A DNA stretch of 64,000 nucleotides from Mytilus edulis (GCF_963676685.1 NC_092344.1:49436830-49500829), one strand, 5' to 3'; numbered from the stretch's first letter, positions 20,901-32,969 are shown. Numbers and translations are program-made. The notes: a model not told the origin generated them from the sequence alone.

Positions 20901-23260
20901 TAAAACTCACAACTTCCGTGTTGACATGCTGGTGGCACAGTAGTTGACCTACTAGAACTATTCGGCCACCGAGCACCCCTCCCCCCATCCAATTGGTTTG
21001 TTTTTTGCATCCGTATACGTATATATTGTTTCCATCTTTTCCATAAGAGGAGGTTCCAAGATGCAAGCATAATATATTCCTTGTATTTGCAAAACAATCA
21101 CTTCGTTTGATATAACTATTTTTCAAATTTTTTTTTAAGATACACATTGATAAAAATTGTAGATTAAAAAAAAAGAAGATGCCATCATAGCCAATGAGCC
21201 AACTCTTCAGCAGAGTCAAAATAACAAAGTAAACAACTATGGAGCGCCGTATTACCTACAACAATGAATAAAATCCATACCGCATAGTCAGCTTTTCTAA
21301 CACTGTCATTATTTTTTTTATAATTTCATTTGATGTAGTTTCAGGTAGCGTTGTCGAAGGGCAATCTGCAGACGTCAACAAGCCTGGAGTATGTCCCGAA
21401 TCATTAGAACCAACTAGTGAGTTTTGTGTTATTGAATGCAATAAAGACAGTGAGTGTCCCGGAGACAACAAATGTTGTCAATTGTTGTCATGTGGATCCA
21501 TATGTACGTCACCCATATTTAAAACAACATCGTCAAATGATACTGCGAGTAATCCGACGTCTACCGAAGCTACCGATTGTAAAAACGAATGTGACACAAG
21601 TAGTGAATGTGCATCAATGTCACTCTGCGTAAGGCAAGGTTGTAAAAGAGTTTGTAAATCATTCAGCAGTAGGAAGGCAACGTCGGTACCAAAGAAACCT
21701 GTTGTGACGTCAATTTTAAGAAGAGTAAGAAATTGCACGGATCAGTGTCTAAGAAATATTCACTGTGAAAAAGGTTTCGAATGTGTTTCAAAAGGATGTA
21801 GGAATGTTTGTGAACAGACAAGCATTACCAAAACAATTCAAATATCAAATACTAAGTCTACAACTGAAGACTGTAACGATAGATGTCTGAGTGATGTCCA
21901 TTGCCCACACAAACACACTTGCATTCAAGAAGGCTGTCGCAAAGTTTGTAGTGTTAAAACTGCACTAGTTCTTAATAATACAGAAAAGCAACCCGTACGT
22001 CAGTTAGTACCGACAAAAGAAACCAAAAGTCGCTGCATTCGCTCATGCTTTAAAGATGCTGACTGCCTTACGGGATCAAAATGTTATCAACAAGGGTGTA
22101 ATACATTCTGTGGACACCAAAGAACGATTCCTTGGACTAACGCCGATGCCTCAAGGAGTACGTCTTCAGCATTTAGTGAACAACCTTGGTTGAGTACGTC
22201 CTTGTCAGCTGGTTTTCAGGAAAAGCCAAAGTCTTCGTTATTATCCAATGCTTGTCGTCTTGACTGTACGTATGATAGTGATTGCAGTCAGGGTTTGTAC
22301 TGTAGGCGACGTGGCTGTAATCGTATATGCAAATCCGATAATGACGGGCAACTTTCAAAGCATAGTATTACCCAACAATCTACCAATGTTCGACTCGACA
22401 ATAATTGTCAGAATGAATGTAGTTTAGATGTAGACTGCAGTGTTGGATTCGTTTGTAGACAGTTAGGATGTCGCAAAGTTTGCAAGCAAGATGACTCAAA
22501 TACCAGAAAAATTATCAATACGGATTCCACCTTAACACATTGTCAAAATCAGTGTAACAGCGATTCCGATTGTTCATTTGGAATGGCGTGCCTAAAAAAT
22601 GGATGTCAAAATGAATGTATTGAAAGATTTATAACAACTACAACTACACCATTAGATTGTGTAAATGACTGTTTAAGCGACAGAGACTGTAATTTTGGGT
22701 ATATTTGTATCAAGAAAGGTTGCAAAAACATTTGCCAAATTACTCAATCATCGCAAAATATACAAACAAGTCGCATAACTGGAAATAATAATTGTAATAC
22801 TGAGTGCGAAAGACATTCGGACTGTTCATTAGGTCAAAACTGTATGATAGACGGTTGCAGTAAGGTTTGCAGAGGTGATGGTCGCATTTTGAATGAACAA
22901 ACAAACAGATCTCCGTCTAATTCTGATTCGTGCACAGATATATGCACACGTGATAGTGATTGTAACACAAATTCTTTCTGCACACACAGAGGATGCAGAC
23001 TAGTGTGCATTTCAAGGGAGAATTTTATGTCACTCGCTCATCAGTCGCCGTTGATTCGTACTGATAACCTTAGTCGAAGAGAACATATCCATGACAATAT
23101 TCCTGCAGAAATATCAAACATTTTGGAAACGAGGCAATCAGGAGCACGTTGTTTAAATGAATGTTTCCGTAATTCACAATGTCCGCGCCATAGCACGTGT
23201 GTTCAAAATGGCTGCAATAGGTCATGTGAAGATCAAACATTAGGTCGGTTCAACGGATGA
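17969..23260 (+). CDS. Secreted protein with one WAP domain and eleven WAP-derived six-cysteine modules (exons 17969-18026 and 21345-23260)
   Basis: The predicted product is 657 residues. Exon 1 encodes a hydrophobic leader (signal peptide about residues 1-20) and ends at a GTAAAT donor in phase 1. Exon 2 begins after TTTCAG at 21344, and the frame then runs open to a TGA at 23260. Residues 33-73 form a WAP four-disulfide core: C36, C47, C51, C57, C63, C64, C69, C73, including the KCC pair. Eleven modules with spacing C-x3-C-x5-C-x5-C-x4-C-x3-C follow between about residues 98 and 650. Linkers are rich in Ser/Thr/Asn. No transmembrane segment is visible after the leader. WAP domains are often antiproteases or parts of extracellular matrices; which applies here is unknown. 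Intron 1 (3.3 kb) holds a hAT-like element and a SINE. No AATAAA was seen soon after the stop. Confidence 0.88.
18437..19780. mobile_element. 1.34-kb hAT-like non-autonomous element in intron 1 of the WAP gene
   Basis: Imperfect inverted ends are visible: CATGCGCGTAGCTACG on the left, and CAGTGGCGTAGCTAGG read inward from the right. Both contain a CGCCCG-GCGTAC-like inner block. AGTTT is repeated at 18432-18436 and 19781-19785. Inside, near 19180-19210, is the mussel repeat word around 'gacgatacgagcgtctgg'. A 93-codon frame (19274-19555) has no recognisable domain. Confidence 0.65.
20775..20990 (-). repeat. tRNA-derived SINE, antisense copy in intron 1
   Basis: Read on the minus strand, it has an A-box-like GGTGGCCGAATAGTT near 20965 and a B-box GTTCGAATCC near 20873. 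These are followed by 'accgaaggtcggtggttctc', which matches the SINE at 14053-14330. Confidence 0.75.
21172..21295 (-). repeat. Family A fragment upstream of WAP gene exon 2
   Basis: Diverged reversed family A words ('aagaagatgccatcatagcc', 'cgcatagtcagc') end about 50 bases before the splice acceptor at 21344. Confidence 0.55.
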
Positions 23261-23269
23261 CACAAAATA

Positions 23270-23960
23270 TTGTAATATGTCAATTATGAAATGTTATTGT
23301 CAATTTATTTATTTGCTTATTTGTAATGTTATTATTTGAATTAACGTGTGATACTATGTTCTTCTCGTTTAACAGGTCAGGACCACTACCTTATATGGAA
23401 ATGCATAAATTAGCATACTTATGTTCTCGCACATGTAATTGTTTATTTACATGTGACGCAATTTATTTTTACCTAGGTTTTTGACCAATCCACTAAATGA
23501 GTCACAATGCATGATGGACTACTACGTGTTTACAATCAACCAAGAACACGTGTTATTTACTGAAATACAACACATTTTTCGTGCAATGCGGGATTCACAT
23601 TTTCGCTTAGTTTTTCATTTTGTGTATCCTCATTTATAGTTCGTGATATATATAAAGTATTACTTCCATGCTCAGATTAACGAAGAGTTGTTTCTATGCG
23701 AAGAAAAAAGGGTTTGAATTACCCGATATATAGCCATTAACATGTTTGATGATGGCACAGAGATTTCATGTATTTGTCCACCAGAAGCAACGAAACAACA
23801 GCGAAAAAACACAATTACCCATGAGACAAACTTACTGGTGTAAAGTGAGCCGTCGATAACAGCCGGTGCTGATATTCAAGAGTACAGCAATGTTCGTATA
23901 GATAATTAAAGGTAAATGTGGGATCCTTGAATTTTGTGTTCGTAAAAAAGGCGAAGAAAT
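23270..23960. other. Downstream of the first WAP gene, no gene seen
   Basis: Presumably contains the 3'UTR and its end, but no clear polyadenylation signal was found. Otherwise AT-rich without features. Confidence 0.4.
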
Positions 23961-23967
23961 ATTTACA

Positions 23968-24290
23968 TAGATATAGGAAGATGTGGTGTGAAGGCCAATG
24001 AGACAACTCTCCATCCAAATAACAATTTAAAAAAAAAAAAGTAAACCATTATAGGTCAATGGACGGCCTTCAACACGGAGCCTTGGCTCACACCGAAAAA
24101 CAAGCTATAAAGGGCCGCAAAATTACTAGTGTAAAACCATTCAAACGGGAAAACCAACGTTCTATATATAATCTATATAAAAAAAACGAGAAACACGAAT
24201 ATATTACATAAACAAACGACAACTACTGTACATCAGATTCCTGACTTAGGACAGGTGCAAACATTTGCAGCGGACCTTCTCCCTTTTTCT
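23968..24290 (-). repeat. Family A copy
   Basis: One of the better-preserved reversed copies. It runs from 'aagatgtggtgtgaaggcc' through 'aggtcaatggacggccttca' to 'cagattcctgacttaggaca'. Confidence 0.8.
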
Positions 24291-24560
24291 GAAACAATAG
24301 CATAACATCACAACATAGAAAAACACACGATAAAATATCAATTGGCAGACTTAACTCAATCAAAAAACGTAAATTAATACACAATGAATGGCATACATGG
24401 CAGTGTTAACAAAATCTATAAGTATTTTTCTTGGTCACATTTCAGTATATGGGACTTCCAAACTGTTCCCTCTGTTTTGAAGGTAGTGAAGTCAGCAACT
24501 GTTTCAGTTTGTTCGTTTTTTAACAGTCTCGGACATTTGCCAAACTAAATAAAATCATTA

Positions 24561-24780
24561 CAGCTGATTTCTTAAACCTGCAAAGTAAAACTTTGGTTGG
24601 CTTGCTTGCTTTGTTTGTATAGTTGTGTATACAAGCTTTGAAAATAAGATTGCCATCTTAAACAATATATATATATATATAGGCATAGTTTAACTTGTAT
24701 ATTTTATATTTTGTACAATATACAAACAAAGCAAGCAAGCTAACCAAAGTTTTGCTCCACATGCATTAGAAAATAAGCTG
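24561..24780. mobile_element. MITE C, copy 2
   Basis: Inverted ends CAGCTGATTTC and, reversed, GAAAATAAGCTG-like, with the inner 'gcttgcttgctttgtttgta' present in both orientations. TA dinucleotides are at 24559-24560 and 24781-24782. A short (TA)n run is in the centre. Confidence 0.75.
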
Positions 24781-24867
24781 TAATGATTTTATCCATATGT
24801 ATTTGCGACAAGGTGGAAAATTTGATATGTTTTGTGAAAATTGCAGCGTTGGATCTATAATAAAAAA

Positions 24868-25110
24868 GAAGATGTGGTATGATTGCCAATGAAACAGCTG
24901 TCCACAAGAGACCAAAATGACACAGAAATTAACATTTATAGATCACCGTACGGCCTTCAACAATGAGCAAAGCCCATATCACATAGTCAGCTATAAAAGG
25001 CCTCGATATGACAATGTTAAACAATTCAAACGAGAAAACTAACGGCCCTTAATTACATGTATATAAAAAAAAATGAACGAAAAACAAATATGTTACACAT
25101 AAACAAACGA
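24868..25110 (-). repeat. Family A-related copy
   Basis: Reversed family A variant: 'aagaagatgtggtatgattg', 'agatcaccgtacggccttca', 'cacatagtcagctataaaa'. Confidence 0.75.
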
Positions 25111-25317
25111 CAACCACTGAAATACATGCTCCTATACAATATTTTTTTTTTTTTTTGATGGGATAGATTTCTTGTCCTTTTTATATATTTACTTGGGTAG
25201 GGTTTTTTTTTGTTGTTTTTTTTTTTTGTTTGGATTGTTTTACACATGTAATTTTTGGGTCATTAATAGCTTACTTTTTAGCATTGGACCTATGACTGCT
25301 TACTTTACTAAATTTTG

Positions 25318-25380
25318 TCTTTGTTGGAAAGATGTCTCATTTGGCACTCATACCTCATCTTCTTATTTCTATATACAAAG
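25318..25380 (+). repeat. Family A end fragment
   Basis: Short sense copy containing 'tttggcactcatacctcatc'. It is useful as an uninterrupted empty-site reference for the 332-5293 insertion. Confidence 0.65.
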
Positions 25381-25587
25381 CACGTTTTAGAAAGAAAAAA
25401 AAATAGGCAATATGGCACCCACTATGATCCAGAGACTTTTAATATTGGAGATATTTGACATATGTCAACAGGACAGCAGCCGAAATATAAAAAAAACCTC
25501 TGAGGTATATTTTGTGATAAAATTAGCAACAAACGGATATTATGATGAAATTATAAAAAATTTATTGAGCTATATACCGTACCTGCT

Positions 25588-25738
25588 CAGTGGCTGATCC
25601 AGGTGGCGGGGGTTCCGGGGGATGGACCCACTTTTTTTGGACGATGAGTGCATTTGGATGGGGACATGTAGTTGGAACTCCCTCCCCTTTTGTCCAGGGT
25701 CAGGACCCCCCTTTTTAAAATGGCTGGACCTGCCCCTA
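25588..25738. mobile_element. Second copy of the 7743-7895 MITE
   Basis: Same order of blocks ('gggggttccgggg', 'tttttttggacgat', 'tggggacatgta', 'aaaatggctgga') with diverged ends. The flanking duplication is not clear. Confidence 0.7.
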
Positions 25739-25799
25739 TCCGCTTTCATAACACTTATTTTTAGCATACTGAATATTATGTGTTCTTAATACTATTAGT

Positions 25800-28020
25800 T
25801 CAGGTCATGTTAAAAAAAAAATACACATTCAGTACAGAAAGAAGTGTTTCAATGAAAGTTTCGTGTTTTTCTAGGCAGAAATGATTTTGCAATAACATTA
25901 TACAGGTTTAAAAGAGCTCAAATGATTTTCTTATTGGACAGTGGTCACTTCATTGGATATTTCACTGTGTCATGTCGTGAAATTAATGCTGGTTCAATTC
26001 ATAACAATGCACAAAACCGGTTCAACTACTTTTGCAAGGCGAAAAAGAAAGTCGAATCGTGAAGCCAATAAACAATATTTTTTTAATCTGAGCATGCAAA
26101 TTGAAGATTACGTTATATATTTTACATTAAACATATTTGCAGAATAAAAACTTTGGTAATGAGAGTCCCAGACAATATATTAATTGACTGTTTTCCCACT
26201 AATTCCACGTGTTTTAAGTAGTAGTTTACTCGTAGTAGCCCACAATGCATTGTAGTTCATTGAGTCGATTGGTCAGTTTTTCAAGGCCATATTGGCCTTG
26301 TGTTTTTGAAATTACTATGCAAATATATTCTGACGTCAGAAAATCTAGAGTTCTCGACCTGTTTAAATAAGGGTACTAATATCAATATGAATAAAATTTA
26401 GTTCAAACTCATCGAGACAAAACAACCGTACATAATAGTGGCTGTCCTGTTTGTGTCATTTATCTACTACTAGTGCATTCATTATGACTTTAAGTCGGTA
26501 CCTTTGCTGACAGCACTTTAGTCCTTCAATTAAAATACTCTTGTGTAATTTAATAATAATTAAAAACCAATTGTTCAGAGAACAAAATAACTGGCAAAAA
26601 TATAATGAAACATTTATTTTTTGAATCAGTATAAAGAAACCTATGCTTGGATTTTTTTAAACATTCAGATTAACAACATTTAAAGCTGAAAAGTGTTAAA
26701 CAATGTTTACTCTTACAAAACTTGCGTGTGAAATGTTGTCTTTCAAAAAAGTAGCATTCATTGCCGTAAAAACAAATTAAATGTGTCTGTTATTAGAGTA
26801 TTGCATATTTGATGGATTGATTGTTGGTTGCTAAAAATATAAATCAAGTGTCAAACTTTTTTGCACATTAAGGTCGAGAGAAAATGTAATAACTGGAAGT
26901 TGAGGAAATTTAGAATAAGGGGCAGAAATTTCGCCTAGAACATGTCAGCTTTTGATCCAGATGATGGAAAGGTTTTTAAAGCACAGAGAGTGTGGCACTC
27001 GACACAGACATTCGAGTTTTAATAACATCCCAATTCCGAAGGCACTTCAGTGGTGAGTCCACAAATTTTCATAAGTTGAGGTCCACTGACTTCCTAAGAG
27101 GGGACCCGCTTCGGTCATGCTTCAGTGATTTACTATATAATCAACCAAAATTTTCCAAGATAAGGGGGTCGCCTTTGCACTTGTATCTATACATGGGAAG
27201 ATCACTATCAATGTATCTTCCCATGGATAGAAGCAAGTGCATGTGTCCCATTTTGACCGAACGTAGTAGTGACTGTGTTTGTACATCCCGAACATTGGTT
27301 TTACTTATTACATCGTGTGCATTACAGGATCGTGGTAAAAATTATTATTTTAACATACGAATATTAAATATTTGATTTATTGCTTAAAAATGTAATGAAA
27401 ACTTCAAATGCACGATTCTAACATGTACATGTACATGTCTTCAATCTAATTCTGCATAATTGTCTAATTTCACAATGTCGTGAAAACTGTAAGTGCTCGG
27501 TATTATGTGAAGTTTAGACATATGATATCTGCCAAATTAAGCTTTTGACCCGGATTTTGAGAATTCACTGAACATAGAAATGGGAAACATAAAGACGTGA
27601 ATCGTGTCTTCTAAAAAAATATTTTTGTTCATTTACTATTTTTCTATTTTGGTGGATAAATACGCAATACAGATGTGTTTTGCTACTACCATTCATGATC
27701 CATGCAGCTCAACACGTATTTCTGAAATAACTTTTCTTCCACAAGCTTGCAAGGGCATTCGAAAAAGTTAATGGATACAAACGTTAACGGAAAGGCTAAA
27801 CTGAGTTTCAGCTGTGGAAAGATTTTATATTTCACCAAATGCTTATTAATTTTTCTAAAACTGCACATATTTTTAGAGATCAAGTGTTTTTTTGTTTTTT
27901 TTTATTTCAACACCTCTACCGATATAGAGCGTTAGTTTTCATTTTTCGCGTGAATACTTTTTTGGGTAATGTATAATCCATATTTGGGTACCACGTAATT
28001 ATTATAATTTCGCAAATTAT
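25800..28020. other. Intergenic DNA with a hairpin, no supported gene
   Basis: A 127-codon open frame (26992-27375) has no domain and overlaps a strong hairpin; splice context is unclear. Other frames are short. Confidence 0.45.
27177..27240. other. 64-nt hairpin, pre-miRNA-like size
   Basis: A 26-bp stem with three mismatches (5' arm GCACTTGTATCTATACATGG and onward; 3' arm ending GATAGAAGCAAGTGC) encloses a 12-nt loop. The inverted match does not extend past the stem, so it is not the end of a longer visible element. Whether it is transcribed is unknown. Confidence 0.45.
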
Positions 28021-28029
28021 ATCTAATTT

Positions 28030-28215
28030 ATATGTTTAGTGAGACGTCCATTTTCAATTTATTCAGGGACCAGCTGAAATCCACCTCCGGGTGCGGCGGG
28101 ATTTTGTCGATAAGTTGAAAACTCATTTGTGGCCTTCGACTGTTGTCTGCTCTTTGATCTGGTTGTAGTTGTCTGTTTGACTTATTCCTCATTCCATTTT
28201 CAATTTTATAATCAG
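28030..28215 (+). repeat. Penelope-like 3'-end repeat fragment
   Basis: Shares the block order 'gacgtccatt', 'ccagctgaa', 'cctccgggtgcgg', 'ttcgactgttgtctgctc', 'ccattttcaattttata' with 29920-30226, 30283-30573, 52960-53295 and 53961-54272. Confidence 0.65.
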
Positions 28216-29189
28216 ATACCTGACCAATATAAATACACAAACAATAAGTATTCTAGAAACTTTTCTGCACGGTAATGTCACTACATGGACCATTGCCGAT
28301 AGTAACAAAATGTGTGTACTATATATTGCTGTGCCGAAAGAAATATAAGAAACGAACAAGAATATTTACCCATAAGACATCACGCCCACTCTTTTCAAAA
28401 GTTTTAACTGAAATATATCTGTCAATATATATAGACAAATCAGCATCAAACTGTAGATATTATAATGGTGTGGAACATTGAATCTTAACGGGAGACTTAA
28501 GTAGCACTGTGCGAAATAGGTTTCTCAAAACTGTGTTCATTTGTTCCACAGTTACGATAGAAATGAAAAGAGTACAGATTAAAGAAAAGTTAAGCGAATT
28601 GGCGTAAGGATTGAAGTACAGTGATTTGTGAAATAAAGATTTGTCATGAAAATATCAAAAAAATATTTAGTAAACGAATCTGTAAATTAGCACATGAATT
28701 ATGTAAAGAATTTTCTTTTAAATTTTGTTATGGAAAAATGACAAATGCCTTTTTTCAAATCCCAAGGGTTGACTTTGTGCACTCTAGGTATACATATGGT
28801 TTTTAGCTTTATCTTACAGATAGTCAAATAGAACAGCCATACACACGTCATACTTATCCTCGCTTCAGGTTTTTAAAGTACCGAAATTGTCCAATCAGAA
28901 TCGAAATAATTCATTCTAGCCTATCATGATGATGATTTATTATTGTTTTACATGACATTGGCCGTTATATTGTATATCTGTTAATTTTATCCACCCAAAC
29001 GCTCATCATAAAATTCGAATCAGCCTAGGTCATTTGAAAGTTTCCAACAAATCAACGGCTTGCATGAATTAATTATTTCTTAAAGTCATACAGGTACATG
29101 TATATTTAAGTCATCTTCTGCTAAATCTGTCAGATGATTTGACTTGTAAATTATATCAGCTAGACTAAGTGCTCTATCAATAAAAATAT

Positions 29190-29660
29190 AACAAGAAGAT
29201 GTGACATTACAGCTAATTTCCTATAGTATGTAGAGCAAAACTTTAGTTAGCTTGCTTGCTTTGTTTTTATATTGTACAATCATTGGGATAACATCCAATT
29301 AAATTCAAATATTATATATACAGGTTAAACTATGCCACATATATTGTTAAAAGATGTCAATCTTATTTACAAAGCTTGTATAAACATTTATACAAACAAA
29401 GCAAGCAAGCCAACCAAAGTTTTGCTTTACATGCATTAGGAAATTAGCTGTAATGCCTATGAAACAACCCCCAGAGACCAAATAACATATGAGTTAAAAA
29501 CTATAGGTCACCTTACGGCCTTCAAAAATAAGAAAAACTCGCTTACTCAGCAATTAAAGGCACCGAAATGACAAATGTATATAACAATTCAAGCGAGAAA
29601 ACTAACGCCTGATTTAGGCACAAAAGAAAGAACGAAAATTATTATGCACATAGTAAACAA
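29190..29660 (-). repeat. Family A-related copy split by MITE C
   Basis: 'acaagaagatgtgacat' before the MITE and 'tgcctatgaaacaacc' after it join into the normal reversed family A sequence when the MITE and one TA are removed. Confidence 0.7.
29210..29450. mobile_element. MITE C, copy 3
   Basis: Ends CAGCTAATTTCC and GGAAATTAGCTG, with TA at 29208-29209 and 29451-29452. It sits inside a family A copy, which confirms the TA target duplication. Confidence 0.8.
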
Positions 29661-29919
29661 CTATAGTGTTTATTTTTTAGTTCGTCTAGCAAAAAGGCTT
29701 CATTCTTACAATTAAAACACTATATTTTGGCCTGTTTAACTTTTTTGAATCGGTTGTCACTTTCAATAAGTTAATGTAGGGTGATCACAGCAATAAGAAA
29801 GCAACCCACCGACACAGCAACCAATTAAGGTCTTTTACATTACACCAGTAAGAACTGTTGTGTATATATATACAATATGTCAAGACCCAAATAATTTAAT
29901 AGTTATGGAGGGGTGGGGT

Positions 29920-30575
29920 TGAGATCTCATAAAACATGTTTAATTCCGCCACATTTTTGCGCCTGTCCCAACCACAAGACTCTGACCTTTCTTAGTCTTG
30001 TATCTTTTTTTAATTTTAGTTCATTTATATATATTTCGGAGTTTATAGTATGACGTCCATTATCACTAACCTAGTACACATTTTTGTTTAGGGGCAAGCT
30101 GACGCACGCCTCAAGGTGAGGGATTTTCTCGCTGTGTTGAAGACTACATTGGTGGCTTTTGGCTGTTTTCTGCTCATTTGCTTGGTCTCTTCTACACATT
30201 ACTCATTTCTATTCTCAATTTTATATAAAAAATCTGCATCGGCACAAATACTCCTGTGTCAAAAAATCACTTTATCCATGTAAGATCTCACAAAACAGGA
30301 TTAACCCCGCCGTATTTTTGCGCCTGTCCCACGTCAGGTACCTCTGGCCATTTTTATTCTTGTAATCCTTATCAAATTTCGATTCGTGTATACATTGACG
30401 GCTATTTAGTATGAACTAGTACATTATTTTCGTTTACGGGCCAACTGAAGTCCGCCTCTGGGTGCGGAATTGTCTCGCTGTGTCGAACACCCATATGTGG
30501 CCTTGTGCTGTTTTCTGCTTTTTGATCGGGTTGTATTCTCTTTGTCACATTTCCCGTTTCCATTCTCAATTTTAA
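29920..30575 (+). repeat. Two tandem Penelope-like 3'-end fragments
   Basis: Two successive diverged copies (about 29920-30226 and 30283-30573) both run from 'gatctca(c/t)aaaac' through 'ttttgcgcctgtccca' to 'attctcaatttta'. They match the noncoding 3' end seen at 52380-54275. Confidence 0.65.
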
Positions 30576-30839
30576 GGTTTCAATCTATTCGAAATCAAAA
30601 AGTCCGCTTCTGTCGATATCATAAAATTAATTAGAATTGTTTTCAGTTATCCATGCCGGTTTATAGCAGTATAATTTCTCATATGTTAAAAAAAAAAAAT
30701 GAAATATGATTAAATCCCAACATATAAATATTGCAATCTACTCTTGCTGCCTAGTAAGAAATTACAAAAACTTACATACCAAACAATTTATTCAAAACGT
30801 TTAAAAAGTTATGTCATTTTATCCATGTAAGTTTGTCTT

Positions 30840-31075
30840 TACTTTTCCTAAAGGCATATCAAAACGATAACTTGTAAATTGACTTTGCAGTTGACAAATT
30901 TACTGGTCATGATTAATGAAAATAACTCCCTTCTAAAACAATGCGTGTTATGTGATTCATTCATAGTTAGCTTGTTAATTAAAGAACTTTGACAGCTATG
31001 CCAAAAGTAAGGGAACATGCAGTACAAAAAGATGCATTACAAAACAGAAAACTATTCTGGTATATAGTTTGTCAT
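30840..31075 (+). repeat. Dispersed repeat B, copy 1
   Basis: Inverted relative to 50860-51075. Shared blocks include the segment around 'aagtaagggaacatgcagta' and 'ttgcagttgacaaat'. No coding content. Confidence 0.6.
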
Positions 31076-31129
31076 TTAATTTAAAGTTTCGAATGCGATT
31101 TTTTTGTCATATAAATGAAAGATTTAACT

Positions 31130-31565
31130 AGTTACAAAACCAGGTTTAATGCACCATTGTCTATATAACGAAAAACCTGTTTTAAGTCTAGAATATCACA
31201 GTTGTTTTCCATGCTTTGTAGTTTTTCTATTATGTGCTGTTACACTATTGTTTCAGATAAGGGTGACCGTTGGTGCATTTCAAAACTTTTAAATCAGCTG
31301 GAATCGTTTGCACATGTCCTAAGTCAGGAATCTGCTGTTCAGTTGTTGTCGTTTGTTGATGTGGAACATAAGTATTTATTGTTTCTTGTTTTTATATGGA
31401 TTATGCCGTTTGTTTTCCCGATTGAATGGTTCTACGGTAGTCATTTTTGTGGCCCTTTAGCTTGCTGCTCGGTATGGGCCAAGGCCCCGTGTGGAAGACC
31501 GTTCTTTGACCTATAAAGGTTTACTTTTATAAATTGTGTCTTGGGTGGAGAGTTGTCTCATTGTT
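31130..31565 (+). repeat. Family A copy
   Basis: Runs from 'cctaagtcaggaatctgctg' to 'ggagagttgtctcattg' and lacks the usual last 30 bases. The 104-codon open frame inside (31202-31516) is a property of this repeat. Confidence 0.75.
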
Positions 31566-31984
31566 ACGGAAATGAGTTTGTGAGTTGTAGCCATCATTTG
31601 GCTTTATTGTCAGTTCATATTATCATCATACCTTCATACTGTACTAATTAAGTAACCAGAAAGTTGCGGCCAGCATAAAATTTACAACCGTTGTCTCTTT
31701 ATAATGAGACCAATGTGAACGATGCTTTAGCGATTAAAACTCTTTTTAAAGATGTTTTGCATCAAGTTCAATGTACAAAATTTCTGATGACTTATTGAGT
31801 GAAACATTTCTATCGTATTCGTATCCGAATAACACCGTTTGATAGTTATCTTTTTCGGCGTATAGTGCCAACTGTTCATAAAAATGTTGTTCGAGATTGA
31901 TAACGGATTTATAAAGGTTATAAATTTCTCTAGGAAAAAAAAATTAAATCTGTTCTTTTGACTTTCGCAAATTCACCCGTGAGG

Positions 31985-32775
31985 AAATTATTCCCGGTAT
32001 ATTGCTATCGTCTAGATTTCCATTACGTAATATTCGTTTTAAGTTTTAACCGATCTATAAACATGATTACTACTCGAATATTTACGAGTGCAACATAGCA
32101 TTTCTTATCGTTTGTTATTAATACATTTCTTCGATGAATACTGATAAACATATTTTTGTTTAGAACATTAATTAGTAATATGAAAATGTTTTGTCGGAAG
32201 ATATAAAATATAAGTAAAAAAACATTGATAATCTCTATATGCACACGTACCGACAAATTGTGTCAAAGCATGCGGAAGAATGTCTCAAAGAACGTTTTAC
32301 GACACTCCCGACAAGGAAGATCGTTATTTTTCGAGAAAATATGAATGCCTACTCATATTCAATCTTTTAGAAAATTTAATTTTTTCAGAAGAGTGTCCAC
32401 CATGCACTTGCACTGCACTTTTATAACAAAAGTAGAATAGAATAATATACAAATGGATGAAAATTATATTTACATGCAGGGACTTTTTATACTAACTAGT
32501 ATAGGAAGTCCCTGATACATGTAACAGTTATATGAATATAATATATAACAACAAACCAGTGTATGCTGATTTGCATCACTACAATATAATAGTTATTACG
32601 GTGAGGTTGTATTTCCTGTCATTTATTAATCATCGACGAACGAAGTTGTCTCAGAAAAAAATCTCTGTACATTAACCTCAGTTTCAGGTATAGAGGTGTA
32701 ATTTTTTTCTGTGACAAGTGCTTTTGGCCATCCACAAGAACTTGCGGTCGTCCGATATTCAGTACTTCAGTTCTT
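31985..32775 (+). repeat. Dispersed repeat D, copy 2
   Basis: Partner of 12300-12680. It also contains a hairpin near 32476-32514 ('cagggact' paired with 'agtccctg' around 'tatactaactagtata'). Confidence 0.65.
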
Positions 32776-32965
32776 TGATTTAAGTTATTGTTTTCTTCGT
32801 GAAATATTTCTTTTAATCCATATCACACCAAAACGTTGTATTTCTTATTACCTAAACTGAACAATGGATTTTTATATCAATCCATTAACAGTGTTGAAGG
32901 CAGGATTAAGTCAACATGCTTTGCTAGATAATATCATGTCAGAATCTCCTCTAACAATCCTTATA

Positions 32966-32969
32966 TGAC

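Noticed and set aside
21417-21738. Alternative frames overlapping exon 2 of the first WAP gene
   Set aside because: Out of frame with the WAP domain and lacking the cysteine pattern; the chosen frame continues exactly from the leader exon.
26992-27375. 127-codon frame that could be an exon
   Set aside because: No recognisable domain, no clear splice sites in frame, and a long hairpin inside it.
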